From: JACZWZ01 sp964194935
GTDB lineage: Bacteria > Actinomycetota > Acidimicrobiia > Spongiisociales > UBA11373
Length of the DNA stretch: 55,259 nucleotides
Assembly (NCBI GenBank): GCA_964194935.1
Contig: CAXMOL010000066.1
Location: 1 to 55,259, forward strand
Direction: 5' to 3'
Shown here one piece after another: positions 33,369 through 41,670 of this stretch; position 1 is the stretch's first letter; every line of letters starts with the position of its first letter. A model generated the notes under the pieces. It did no database searches. It was not told where the DNA came from and was given only the letters and a program-made list of their open reading frames with translations. The position numbers and the translations under genes were made by a program.

Positions 33369-33569
33369 CTAGTAATCGACGAGGCAGGTGGCGCCGCACA
33401 CGGTGCATGCGGCCGTGGAGTCGCATTCGCCGGTCGATGTTGAGCGATGAGCACTGGCGCAGTCGGCGCAAAACGCGGTAGCGCAATTCGGGCAGCGCAG
33501 CCACCCTGTGGCGACATCGGGTACCGGATCGGCGCAATCACGGCAAAGAACGATCGTGGTCGGCGTCAT
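33369..33569 (-). CDS. Small zinc-ribbon protein
   Basis: A 66-residue protein with four Cys-x2-Cys knuckles: CRDC, CPNC, CADC with a nearby His, and CTVC followed by GATC. The spacing suggests two zinc ribbons or a treble-clef arrangement. It begins MTPTTIVLCRDC and ends a few residues after the last knuckle. Such proteins often act as binding adaptors for nucleic acid or protein partners. The partner is not visible here. It is encoded 69 bases downstream of the HAD nucleotidase on the same strand. Confidence 0.7.
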   Translation of the reverse strand: MTPTTIVLCRDCADPVPDVATGWLRCPNCATAFCADCASAHRSTSTGECDSTAACTVCGATCLVDY

Positions 33570-33638
33570 CTGACCTCCTCAGCACCATCGTGACGGCCGC
33601 GTCGAGGCGGGCCCAGGGCCAAATGGCCCATCGGGCAA

Positions 33639-35060
33639 CTACTCGTCGTGGGGAAGTGATCCCCTTGCGGCTCGCAGGTATGCGAATGGCGTCGCCTCCA
33701 GGAAGTTGGAGACCCGCGACGTATAGACGTCGGCGTAGCGCTCTACCTGTCGCGCAAATAGGCTTTTGTCGTTCCCGGACCGCATCAGCGGTCCCCACAA
33801 TTCGTTTCGTTGCCGGCCGGAGGCCTGGGCGAGTGGGCCGATCTCGGCGTCGATATCCGACAGGGCCTCGCGGAATCCGCTGATTCGATCGTCGCTGGTC
33901 GCCGGATCGCCAGTCGGGTCCGCATGTCCGGACCGGTGGCGCAACTGATCGAGCCTTGCTCCGGCAAGTGCCCTCTCCAGGTCGGACTTGCGGTCCATCA
34001 GGTCGCCGAGTTGGGTCTCGTCGTTTGCGAATGCGTCTGCTGCCTCGATCTCTGACTCCAGTTCTCGCAAGATCAGGGCGGTGCGCCAACGGAGCAGCGC
34101 TTTTGATACAGAGACGTCGGAGTAAAGGTGATCGCCGACATAGAGGATCTCATCCCCGTGGAGTCCGAGGTGGTTTTCGAGGTCGGGAGCGCAACCACCG
34201 ACGAAGACACCCCCCGGCTCGAAGGGACCAATCTGCGGCCGCAGATAACCGGCAGCCTCGTCGACGATTCGAAAGAGGGGGCGGGTGGCCGTAAAGAAGT
34301 CCGGCTTGTCAGCCGAGACCACGACTGCATCGAACAGATCTCGCCAGGTTGATCCCGATGGGAGATGGGGATCGAACGAGTAATGCATGATCTGGTCGGT
34401 GTACTCCCACTCGGAATTGGTGATGATGAAGAGTCGCTTGCCGGCCTCGCGTTGATCTTGCAGTGCCAGCACTACGTCGGGATCGGGCACAACAAACCGT
34501 TGCGGGTCAGCCAGGATGTCGGCTTTGAGGCGTCCGGGCATGTGGGCCTGATTGATGGTCTCTCGCACGGCCTCGTAGAGATCCGCATATGACATACGTC
34601 CCGGCAATTCGTTGCGATCGAGACGCTCGACGAGTTGGGCGAACAGGGAAGCTTCGCTCAGGGAGAAGAGCGTATTGAGGAACTCCCAGCGGCCGTCGGC
34701 AAGGTCGACCAAGGTGCCCTCGTAAGCGGTGCGTAGTTCGTCGTAGTCCAGATGCCGTGTGCCGTGGGCCCCCCTGATCACATACCCGAAACGGGTCGGC
34801 TTGACCAAGTTCCCCAGTTCGGAGTCGATCGTGAGCCCGCGTATCACGGCAACTGCATCGAATTCGAGGTCTGCCACCGGCCACCCCGTCTCGACCAGGC
34901 GATCCCGGGTGTAATTGAAGGCAGTGCGCTCCCATTCCTCGACCTTGTAATGGATCAGCGTGTAATCCATGTCGTAGCCAATGGCCTTGATGGACCGCAG
35001 GTTCAGAGTTCGGTTTCCGAAGATGCGATGAGCGCGCGACGGTTGCTCAGGGATTTCCAC
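33639..35060 (-). CDS. HAD-superfamily 5'-nucleotidase
   Basis: A 473-residue member of the HAD-IG 5'-nucleotidase family related to cytosolic IMP/GMP nucleotidase. HAD motif I is GYDMDYTLIHY (nucleophile Asp30, Asp32), motif II IITNSEW, the motif III Lys lies in SADKPDFF, and motif IV is ILYVGDHLYSD. The C-terminal 150 residues are helical and charged. It dephosphorylates nucleoside monophosphates, probably IMP and GMP by family precedent. This would fit the nucleoside hydrolase and ribokinase encoded 4-6 kb downstream, although they are not in one operon. Confidence 0.88.
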   Translation of the reverse strand: MEIPEQPSRAHRIFGNRTLNLRSIKAIGYDMDYTLIHYKVEEWERTAFNYTRDRLVETGWPVADLEFDAVAVIRGLTIDSELGNLVKPTRFGYVIRGAHGTRHLDYDELRTAYEGTLVDLADGRWEFLNTLFSLSEASLFAQLVERLDRNELPGRMSYADLYEAVRETINQAHMPGRLKADILADPQRFVVPDPDVVLALQDQREAGKRLFIITNSEWEYTDQIMHYSFDPHLPSGSTWRDLFDAVVVSADKPDFFTATRPLFRIVDEAAGYLRPQIGPFEPGGVFVGGCAPDLENHLGLHGDEILYVGDHLYSDVSVSKALLRWRTALILRELESEIEAADAFANDETQLGDLMDRKSDLERALAGARLDQLRHRSGHADPTGDPATSDDRISGFREALSDIDAEIGPLAQASGRQRNELWGPLMRSGNDKSLFARQVERYADVYTSRVSNFLEATPFAYLRAARGSLPHDE

Positions 35061-35152
35061 ACCGCTGAATCTAGAAGGAAGTCGACACCACGCCCACCGG
35101 TAGGGTCGCCTCGGGCCAAACCGGATCGCTCATGGGAGTGGCTATGTGGCTG

Positions 35153-36211
35153 CTAGTCGTCGGTGGGCTCTGCCGAGTCGACACTGTGCATCCACACTGT
35201 GCGTTGCGGAAACGGGATCTCGATACCTTGTTCGTCGAAGGCATCTTTGAGGCGTCGCCGCATCTCTCGGCCGGTGGCATATTGCTCGCCGGGTTCGGTC
35301 TTGAGTACTACTCGGATGGCGATCGCGGAGGCGCCTAACTCCTGAACCCCCCAGATCTCCGGCTCCTCTAGGACCGTTGCCTGTTCGAGCTGGTCGTTCC
35401 ACAGCGAGTCGGCGACTTGCTTGATGACGGTCGAAGCTTTGCCGATATCGGTGTCATAGGCGACCTCGACATCGAGGACGGTACGCGCCCAGATTTGTGA
35501 CATGTTGCCGATCCTGCGGATTTCACCGTTGGGGATGAACCACACGGTTCCCTTGACGTCGCGAATCTGTGTGGTGCGCAGGTTGACTTCTTCGACCGTT
35601 CCCGTCGCATCTCCGACATCGATCACATCGCCGACACCGTATTGGTCTTCGATCAGCATGAAGATGCCGCTCAGGAAATCCTTTACCAACGTCTGGGCGC
35701 CAAACCCGATCGCCACCCCGACGATCCCGGCTCCGGCGACTAATGGTCCAAGGCTGATTCCGAACTCGGCCATGGCGATGATTCCGGCCATCGAGTAGAT
35801 GACCAGCGACGAGATCGAACGCAGCACGGTTCCGAGCGACTCGGCCCGCTGCTTGGATCGGTCCGACTGGAAGGCCAGGAATTGGGCCTTATCTCGAGCA
35901 CGGTCCTTGAAGGCGGCAAACCGACCGTCATCGATTTCTTCACGTTGCCGCGACTCGGCCTTCGAGGCACGATCTTCCACCAGTCGATCGACGAGCTTGC
36001 GAATACCTCGTCGTGCCAATCGATTGGCGATAAGCGCCAGCAGCAGTATGAGCAGAACCTTCGCCGGCTTGGCGATGATCCACTCTGAGACCCGGGCAAT
36101 GGTTCCGTTGTCGGTCAGGTCAAAAACCCACTCGCAGGCAAAGCCGGGGTCGAGACCGCAGGCTTCGGCAAGGTCGCCGGTGGCTTGTGCGATGAGTAGT
36201 GGTCCGAGCAT
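35153..36211 (-). CDS. MscS-family mechanosensitive channel
   Basis: A 352-residue small-conductance mechanosensitive channel. An N-terminal helix and linker with many charged residues precede the MscS core: the pore-lining helix LVAGAGIVGVAIGFGAQTLV, then DFLSGIFMLIEDQYGVGDVI and the beta domain with VEEVNLRTTQIRD and FIPNGEI. It opens under membrane tension to release solutes during osmotic downshock. The ATG at 36211 has GGAGAG 5 bases upstream; an upstream in-frame start at 36313 would overlap the promoter of the divergent gene. Confidence 0.9.
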   Translation of the reverse strand: MLGPLLIAQATGDLAEACGLDPGFACEWVFDLTDNGTIARVSEWIIAKPAKVLLILLLALIANRLARRGIRKLVDRLVEDRASKAESRQREEIDDGRFAAFKDRARDKAQFLAFQSDRSKQRAESLGTVLRSISSLVIYSMAGIIAMAEFGISLGPLVAGAGIVGVAIGFGAQTLVKDFLSGIFMLIEDQYGVGDVIDVGDATGTVEEVNLRTTQIRDVKGTVWFIPNGEIRRIGNMSQIWARTVLDVEVAYDTDIGKASTVIKQVADSLWNDQLEQATVLEEPEIWGVQELGASAIAIRVVLKTEPGEQYATGREMRRRLKDAFDEQGIEIPFPQRTVWMHSVDSAEPTDD

Positions 36212-36275
36212 GCATCTCTCCGGGTCGTAGCAAGATGGACGGTACTTCGTTGGCCGACCGGTACGCTCCCCGGCC

Positions 36276-37115
36276 ATGGAACTCGACAAATACGGCACGG
36301 CTAACCGCGCCAATTGGAGTGAGCGGGTCGCGGGTCATTGGGAGCCTGATGCCTACGACGCCCCGGGGTTTATCGCCGATCCCGCCAGAGTCAGCGGAGT
36401 TGTGCAGTTCGATCATCAGTACCTGGGCGACGTGACCGGAAAGACGCTGCTGCACCTGCAGTGTCACTTCGGGATGGACACGTTGTCCTGGGCCCGGCTG
36501 GGTGCCGAGGTCACCGGTATCGACTTCTCCCTAGAGGCGGTCACGGCCGCGCAGCGGATGAGTCGGGAGAGTGGAACACCGGGACGTTTCGTCGTCAGCG
36601 AGTTGTATGAAACACCGTCGACCCTCGCCGGTGAACGGTTCGATGTCGTCTACACCGGAGTCGGTGCACTCAATTGGCTCCCCGACATTTCGGCTTGGGG
36701 CGAAGTGGTGGCCGGGATGCTCAAGCCCGGCGGTGCCTTCTACATGCGGGAGGGCCATCCAGTGCTGTGGTCGCTCCGCTTCCCGATCGAAGACCCCCAT
36801 GACGAGTCGCTGGTCGTCGAGTATCCCTACTTCGAGGTAGAGGAGCCACTCGCCTTTGACTTTGAAGAGTCTTACCTCGGCTCTGCCAAGGTCGCCAATG
36901 CCCGTACCTATGAGTGGAATCACGGGATCGGTGAGATCATGACAGCGCTGCTGGACCAGGGGCTGGAGATCGACCTCTTCGAGGAGCACCGGTTCTTGGA
37001 GTGGAAGGGACTCCACCACATGGTCGAAGGCGATGACGGCCGGTGGCGGCTTCCCGAGCGTCAGGCCGAGCTGGTCCCGTTGATGTACTCGCTACGGGCA
37101 AGAAAGAAGTCTTGA
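36276..37115 (+). CDS. Class I SAM-dependent methyltransferase
   Basis: A 279-residue methyltransferase. The AdoMet site is visible in motif I (LLHLQCHFGMDTLSWAR), the acidic strand VTGIDFS and motif IV (FDVVYTGVGALNWL), followed by MLKPGGAFYMREGHP. The sequence resembles the Methyltransf_11/25 type proteins with a long C-terminal extension of unknown substrate. A TACGCT box 8 bases before the ATG and the absence of a Shine-Dalgarno suggest a leaderless transcript. It is divergent from the channel gene. Confidence 0.88.
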   Translation: MELDKYGTANRANWSERVAGHWEPDAYDAPGFIADPARVSGVVQFDHQYLGDVTGKTLLHLQCHFGMDTLSWARLGAEVTGIDFSLEAVTAAQRMSRESGTPGRFVVSELYETPSTLAGERFDVVYTGVGALNWLPDISAWGEVVAGMLKPGGAFYMREGHPVLWSLRFPIEDPHDESLVVEYPYFEVEEPLAFDFEESYLGSAKVANARTYEWNHGIGEIMTALLDQGLEIDLFEEHRFLEWKGLHHMVEGDDGRWRLPERQAELVPLMYSLRARKKS

Positions 37116-37135
37116 GTCTTACTCCCGCCTCCTGA

Positions 37136-38137
37136 CTACTTCAAGAGGAATGACGGCAGCGGGTCGTCGTCTTCCAGGGTGAAGGTGGCCTCTCCGATGT
37201 AATGGGAGCGGCCACCAATCTCGACGATCCACGCATCGCGTTGGCCCGAGGTGGTCGACTGCACGGCCTTGGCGGTGAATTGCGAGCCTGTGACGCTCTC
37301 GAACAGTCGCTCGGTATCCATCTCGATGAGGCCCTTGGACCGCTGGATGGCGATGCGCGCTGTTGCACCCGAACCGGTGGGCGACCGATCCACTTCACGG
37401 GCGGCAAAGACACATATGTTTGCCGTCGGCTCGGGGGTCCAAGCATCGCGACCATCGGTGAGGATGGTTCCGTAGAGGAACGCCAGGTCGTCATCGTCGG
37501 GATGATCGAGAGGTATCGCGGCGGTCACAGCCTCAGTGACGGCCCAGGCAGCATCCACCAGGTCGCGGGTCGGGGAGGTTCGAACGTCGAGACCGAAATG
37601 GGAGGCATCGGCGAACGCATAGAAAGCACCCCCATACGCCACATCGACTGGTACCGGCCCATGGCCCTCGACCACAACGCTCGTGTCGAGTGCGGTGACG
37701 AAGGCTGGGACACTGCGAAATCGCACCCGGCCCGATTGGTCTCCCGCCACGTCGACCTCCAGCCGGAGAAGCCCTGCCGGGACCTGGATGGCGACGGTTG
37801 TCACCGGTTCGGTGCGAGCCACGATGCCACTGTCGACTGCCCAACGGCCGAGAGCGATGGTGGCGTGGCCACACATCGTGGAGTAACCCTCGTTATGGGT
37901 GAAGAGCACCGCGAGGTCGGCATCGGGGTGGTCTGGAGCTACCGGGAGTACCCCATACATGTCGGCATGACCGCGCGGTTCATGCATCAGCATCCGGCGA
38001 AGGTGATCGAGGTTCTCGGTGACGTACCGGCGTTTGGCGAGAATCGTGTCCCCGTCGATCTGCGGGAAGCCATCGGTGATGATGCGCACCGGCTCACCAC
38101 CGGTGTGCATTTCGACGGTGTGTATCCGAAAAGCCAC
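37136..38137 (-). CDS. trans-3-hydroxy-L-proline dehydratase (proline racemase family)
   Basis: A 333-residue proline-racemase-superfamily enzyme. The first catalytic Cys is present (Cys89 in MCGHATIALG), but the position of the second one holds Thr254 (DRSPTGSGATA). In this family Cys/Thr marks trans-3-hydroxy-L-proline dehydratase (EC 4.2.1.77), whereas Cys/Cys marks racemases and epimerases. The enzyme converts trans-3-hydroxyproline to pyrroline-2-carboxylate, part of collagen-derived hydroxyproline use. The ketimine reductase expected next is not seen. The start is GTG with a strong TAGAAT box 8 bases upstream. Confidence 0.88.
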   Translation of the reverse strand: MAFRIHTVEMHTGGEPVRIITDGFPQIDGDTILAKRRYVTENLDHLRRMLMHEPRGHADMYGVLPVAPDHPDADLAVLFTHNEGYSTMCGHATIALGRWAVDSGIVARTEPVTTVAIQVPAGLLRLEVDVAGDQSGRVRFRSVPAFVTALDTSVVVEGHGPVPVDVAYGGAFYAFADASHFGLDVRTSPTRDLVDAAWAVTEAVTAAIPLDHPDDDDLAFLYGTILTDGRDAWTPEPTANICVFAAREVDRSPTGSGATARIAIQRSKGLIEMDTERLFESVTGSQFTAKAVQSTTSGQRDAWIVEIGGRSHYIGEATFTLEDDDPLPSFLLK

Positions 38138-38181
38138 GATGGACGATTCTACGGATCACCTGCTCGGGTAGCCTCGCTGAG

Positions 38182-39087
38182 ATGCCTGAAATCACCGTGG
38201 TCGGCAGTTTGAATCTCGACACGACCGTGCGGGTACCCCGGCTCCCTTCGCCAGGTGAGACCATCCTCGGCACGGGTCACTTCGTCGATAGTGGTGGCAA
38301 AGGCGCCAACCAAGCAGTTGCCGCTGCCCGACTCGGGCGATCGGTCGCAATGGTCGGCATGGTCGGCGACGACGACGCCGGTCGTCATCTTGTCGAGTCG
38401 CTGGCCGGTGACGGCGTCGATACTTCATCGGTGGCCGTCAGCGATCGCCATGGCAGTGGCATTGCGGTGATCACAGTCGATGCATCCGGCGAGAACATGA
38501 TCGTGGTCGACCCCGGGGCAAACCAAGACCTTGGTCCTCATGTGGTCGACGGATTGGCTGAGCCGATCAGATCGGCATGGGTGGTGCTGATCCAGCTCGA
38601 GATCCCGCTCGAGGCGGTGGCGGCAGCGGCTCACCTGGCGACCGGCACTGTTGTGCTGAATCCGGCACCGGCCGCATTACTGGAACGCCCGCTGCTCGAC
38701 TCCATCGACGTCCTGGTTCCGAATGCGACCGAACTAGCCAGCCTTGTGGGTGGGGCGGCACCCTCCTCGCCGACCGATGCGATATCGATGGCTCGTCGTG
38801 TTCGGGGTCCTGGTGCGGTTGTAGTCACCCTCGGTAGAGACGGCGCTGTCGTTGTCGCAGGTGAATTAGAAGCACATGTTCCGGCTCCCCTAATCGATGC
38901 AGTAGACCCGACCGCGGCCGGCGATGCGTTTTGTGGTGGGCTGGCTGATGCTCTGGTGCGGGGCGACTCGATACATGACGCGGTGCGGTGGGCCGTACGT
39001 TGCGGGGCCGCCACCGCGACCAAATGGGGGGCTCAAGCGGCGTTGCCGACGAGAATCGAGGTCCTGGCGATGGAGGATTCCAGATGA
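38182..39087 (+). CDS. rbsK: Ribokinase
   Basis: A 301-residue PfkB-family kinase. The first signature GGKGANQAVAAARLG is at about 38-52, the anion-hole and catalytic motif DPTAAGDAFCGG near residue 245, and N-terminal GSLNLDT fits ribokinases. It phosphorylates ribose to ribose 5-phosphate. The ATG has TAGCCT 7 bases upstream and no Shine-Dalgarno. Its stop overlaps the start of the nucleoside hydrolase by 4 bases (ATGA), so the two form an operon for using the ribose of nucleosides. Confidence 0.92.
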   Translation: MPEITVVGSLNLDTTVRVPRLPSPGETILGTGHFVDSGGKGANQAVAAARLGRSVAMVGMVGDDDAGRHLVESLAGDGVDTSSVAVSDRHGSGIAVITVDASGENMIVVDPGANQDLGPHVVDGLAEPIRSAWVVLIQLEIPLEAVAAAAHLATGTVVLNPAPAALLERPLLDSIDVLVPNATELASLVGGAAPSSPTDAISMARRVRGPGAVVVTLGRDGAVVVAGELEAHVPAPLIDAVDPTAAGDAFCGGLADALVRGDSIHDAVRWAVRCGAATATKWGAQAALPTRIEVLAMEDSR

Positions 39088-40025
39088 CCGCTCGCAAGAT
39101 CATCATTGATACGGATCCAGGGCAGGACGACGCTGTCGCGATTCTGTTGGCTCTTGCTTCGCCCGAGGAATTGGATGTTGTGGCGATCACGACGGTGGCG
39201 GGGAATGTTCCACTACCGCTCACCACCCGCAACGCACTCATGATGTGCGAACTGGCCGGCCGGACCGACGTCCCGGTTTATGCGGGGTCGGACGGTCCGA
39301 TGGTTCGCGACCTGGTCACCGCCGAATACGTCCACGGTGCCACCGGTATCGATGGCGCAGGTCTTCCCGAGCCGACGATGGAGGTGAGGCAGCGCCATGC
39401 GGTCGACGCAATAGTCGACATCGTGATGGCGGCCGAACCCGGCGAGATCAGCCTTTGCCCTTTGGGTCCGCTTACCAACGTCGGTCAGGCTCTGGTCAAA
39501 GAACCTCGGATCGCTGATCGGCTCGGCGAAATCATCCTGATGGGTGGTGGGTTCTTTGAGGGAGGCAATACGACACCGGCTGCCGAGTTCAATATCTATG
39601 TGGACCCGCAAGCCGCCGACATCGTGTTTCAAAGCGGTGTCTCGATCACGATGATGCCGCTCGATGTGACTCACAAGGCTCTCACTTCGCCGGAGCGTCT
39701 CGCTCGGTTTGCCGCGATCACCTCGCCGGCGGGCAAGGCCGTGCACGGAATGCTCGACTTCTTCGAGCGCTTCGACATCGAGAAGTACGGGTCTGAGGGA
39801 GGTCCGCTGCATGACCCGTGTGTGATCGCCTACCTTCTTGATCCGGGTCTGTTTGGTGGCAAGAACGTGTCGGTCCGCATCGAGACGAACTCTGAGATGA
39901 CGATGGGGATGACCGTGATCGATTGGTGGGGCGTCACTGCCGAGGCACCGAACGCCATGGTGATGGATCAGATCGACGCCGATGGGTTCTACGAATTACT
40001 CGCCGACAGGATCGCCACGCTCTAG
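39084..40025 (+). CDS. Inosine-uridine preferring nucleoside hydrolase
   Basis: A 313-residue nucleoside N-ribohydrolase. The Asp cluster that binds calcium and ribose is at the N-terminus (IIIDTDPGQDDAVA), followed by the conserved LCPLGPLTNVGQAL and the C-terminal HDPCVIAYLL with its catalytic-site Asp. It splits purine or pyrimidine nucleosides into base and ribose. The ATG at 39084 overlaps the ribokinase stop, giving a two-step ribose salvage operon. The stop TAG shares CTAG with the convergent transporter gene. Confidence 0.92.
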   Translation: MTARKIIIDTDPGQDDAVAILLALASPEELDVVAITTVAGNVPLPLTTRNALMMCELAGRTDVPVYAGSDGPMVRDLVTAEYVHGATGIDGAGLPEPTMEVRQRHAVDAIVDIVMAAEPGEISLCPLGPLTNVGQALVKEPRIADRLGEIILMGGGFFEGGNTTPAAEFNIYVDPQAADIVFQSGVSITMMPLDVTHKALTSPERLARFAAITSPAGKAVHGMLDFFERFDIEKYGSEGGPLHDPCVIAYLLDPGLFGGKNVSVRIETNSEMTMGMTVIDWWGVTAEAPNAMVMDQIDADGFYELLADRIATL

Positions 40026-41167
40026 GAGGGCTCTCGGCCTGCCGCGAGAACCACCAATAGCGCCGCGATTGCGCCGGCGGCCGACATGATCGAGTTTGCG
40101 GGCATTCCCTTCCAGGTGAACAGGATTGGGCCGAGTACATCGCCGATGGCCCGACCAATCCCCAGTGCCACCATCAGCAATGCCAGGTACCTGGTGCGCG
40201 CCATCGGGGCCAACTCTGAGGCGAGCGGAATGGCCGACACGATCGTGATCTCGAAGGCGATAAAGGTCAATGCGAGCACGGCCAGCCCGATTCCAAGAGA
40301 GCTGCTGGCGGGGGCCATGGCCAAATAGCCAACGACGGAAACTCCCAGACCCCAGGTGACCATGCGCAGCTTTCCGATGTGGTCCGCAAACGCGAGTACG
40401 GCTCCCTCGCCGGTCATTTCGGCGATTGCGATCAGAATCGAAGCCAGCCCAAGGGCGGCCAGAGAGAGGCTGAACCCATCCTCAAGCCATGCTCCGAACA
40501 CGATGAAGGTGGTTTCAGCCGCAAACGAAAACAGCGCGGCAAAGATGAGCAAAGACCACCTGCGTCGGTCGAGCGTGAGACGAACCCGGTCGGACTCTCC
40601 GTGAGGTGCATCGGCTTCCAGCAAGGCCGGGGTCGCAACCATTGTTGCCGTAAGCAACACCCCGACGACCCAGAAGGGTGCCTCCCATCCGAATGAGTCG
40701 ATGAGCCGGCCAGCCAATGGCGCTCCGACGAGGAGCCCACCCGCCCAAGTGAGTTCCAGGATCGACATGTATCTGGCACGCCGCTCGTATGGCGTCCGGT
40801 CGGCGATGTAGGCCTGGGCAGCCGCGTCGAATGAAGGCTTGCCGAGACCGAGCAATATGAATCCAACGAGAGCTCCTACGTAGAAGCCGGTCGCTGCGGT
40901 GATGAATGCCCCAACAGCCATCATTCCCAGCGCCCAGACCGCCAGGCGAACTCGGCGCTCGCCGCTCCCTGCGCTGGCAACGACGGCTGGAGTGGCGACG
41001 AAAGCGACCGAGCGCGCCGAGACGAGTAGTCCGCCCTGTTCCAACGAGATGCCCAGCCCGCGGCTTATGGCAGGCAGGAACGGGAAAACGAATCTATGTG
41101 CTGTGTTTACAACCAACCTTGTGAACGTGAGGAAGACGATCGCGAGGCGGAGCGAGCGCCCCGTCAC
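40022..41167 (-). CDS. Major facilitator superfamily transporter
   Basis: A 381-residue transporter with twelve predicted membrane helices. The cytoplasmic loop between helices 2 and 3 and the segment AYIADRTPYERRARYMS fit the MFS drug/sugar efflux type (DHA1-like). The GTG at 41167 overlaps the stop of the SixA gene as GTGA, suggesting translational coupling; an ATG at 41203 is an alternative that would add 12 residues. The substrate is unknown. It is convergent with the nucleoside hydrolase, and a role in nucleoside uptake or efflux is possible but not shown. Confidence 0.87.
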   Translation of the reverse strand: MTGRSLRLAIVFLTFTRLVVNTAHRFVFPFLPAISRGLGISLEQGGLLVSARSVAFVATPAVVASAGSGERRVRLAVWALGMMAVGAFITAATGFYVGALVGFILLGLGKPSFDAAAQAYIADRTPYERRARYMSILELTWAGGLLVGAPLAGRLIDSFGWEAPFWVVGVLLTATMVATPALLEADAPHGESDRVRLTLDRRRWSLLIFAALFSFAAETTFIVFGAWLEDGFSLSLAALGLASILIAIAEMTGEGAVLAFADHIGKLRMVTWGLGVSVVGYLAMAPASSSLGIGLAVLALTFIAFEITIVSAIPLASELAPMARTRYLALLMVALGIGRAIGDVLGPILFTWKGMPANSIMSAAGAIAALLVVLAAGREPS

Positions 41168-41646
41168 TGATCGGTCATCAACAGGCGTGGATGCAGCATC
41201 CATCGCAGCCAGCCCGACCCGGGAGCGGCCGGCAGGTGAATTTCGACGCAGGCAACGGCTGCGGTGACCATTTGGATGGACCCGCCATTGATGATCGTGG
41301 ACACAGTTGCCGACCAAGTCGGCTCGTGGCCGACGACGAGCATCCGGTGTGCCGTTGCATGTTCCGCCAGCACATCGAGCACTCCGCTTAACCCAGCGCC
41401 ATACAACTCTTCAATGTCGAGAATCGGGACCGACCAACCCCCACCGTCTCGGGCCAGAGCCGCCGTATCCGCTGCTCGACGGGCAGGGGAAGTCAGGATG
41501 ATCTCGGGCTCGGCCCCGAACCCAGCGATGGCACGGCCGATGGCGATCGCCGAGCGTTCGCCCCGTCGCGACAGCGGACGATCCCGGTCGATCAGTCCGG
41601 TTGGGTGATCCGACTTTGCGTGACGCATCAACATGATTTCAGGCAT
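41164..41646 (-). CDS. Histidine phosphatase, SixA type
   Basis: A 160-residue phosphoglycerate-mutase-like phosphatase. The RHG-type motif is at the N-terminus (LMRHAKSDH, with the catalytic His), followed by an Arg in LTSPARRAADTA and the second His in MLVVGHEPTWS. SixA removes phosphate from phosphohistidine on HPr-type or phosphorelay proteins in E. coli; many actinobacterial members have unknown targets. The ATG at 41646 begins just before the first strand. It is coupled to the MFS transporter by GTGA overlap and is divergent from the aminotransferase. Confidence 0.88.
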   Translation of the reverse strand: MPEIMLMRHAKSDHPTGLIDRDRPLSRRGERSAIAIGRAIAGFGAEPEIILTSPARRAADTAALARDGGGWSVPILDIEELYGAGLSGVLDVLAEHATAHRMLVVGHEPTWSATVSTIINGGSIQMVTAAVACVEIHLPAAPGSGWLRWMLHPRLLMTDQ

Positions 41647-41670
41647 GAGGCGCGAGCCTATTCTCTTGTT

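Noticed and set aside
37202..38212. Plus-strand frame of 336 codons
   Set aside because: Antisense of the hydroxyproline dehydratase and overlapping the ribokinase promoter; no family features.
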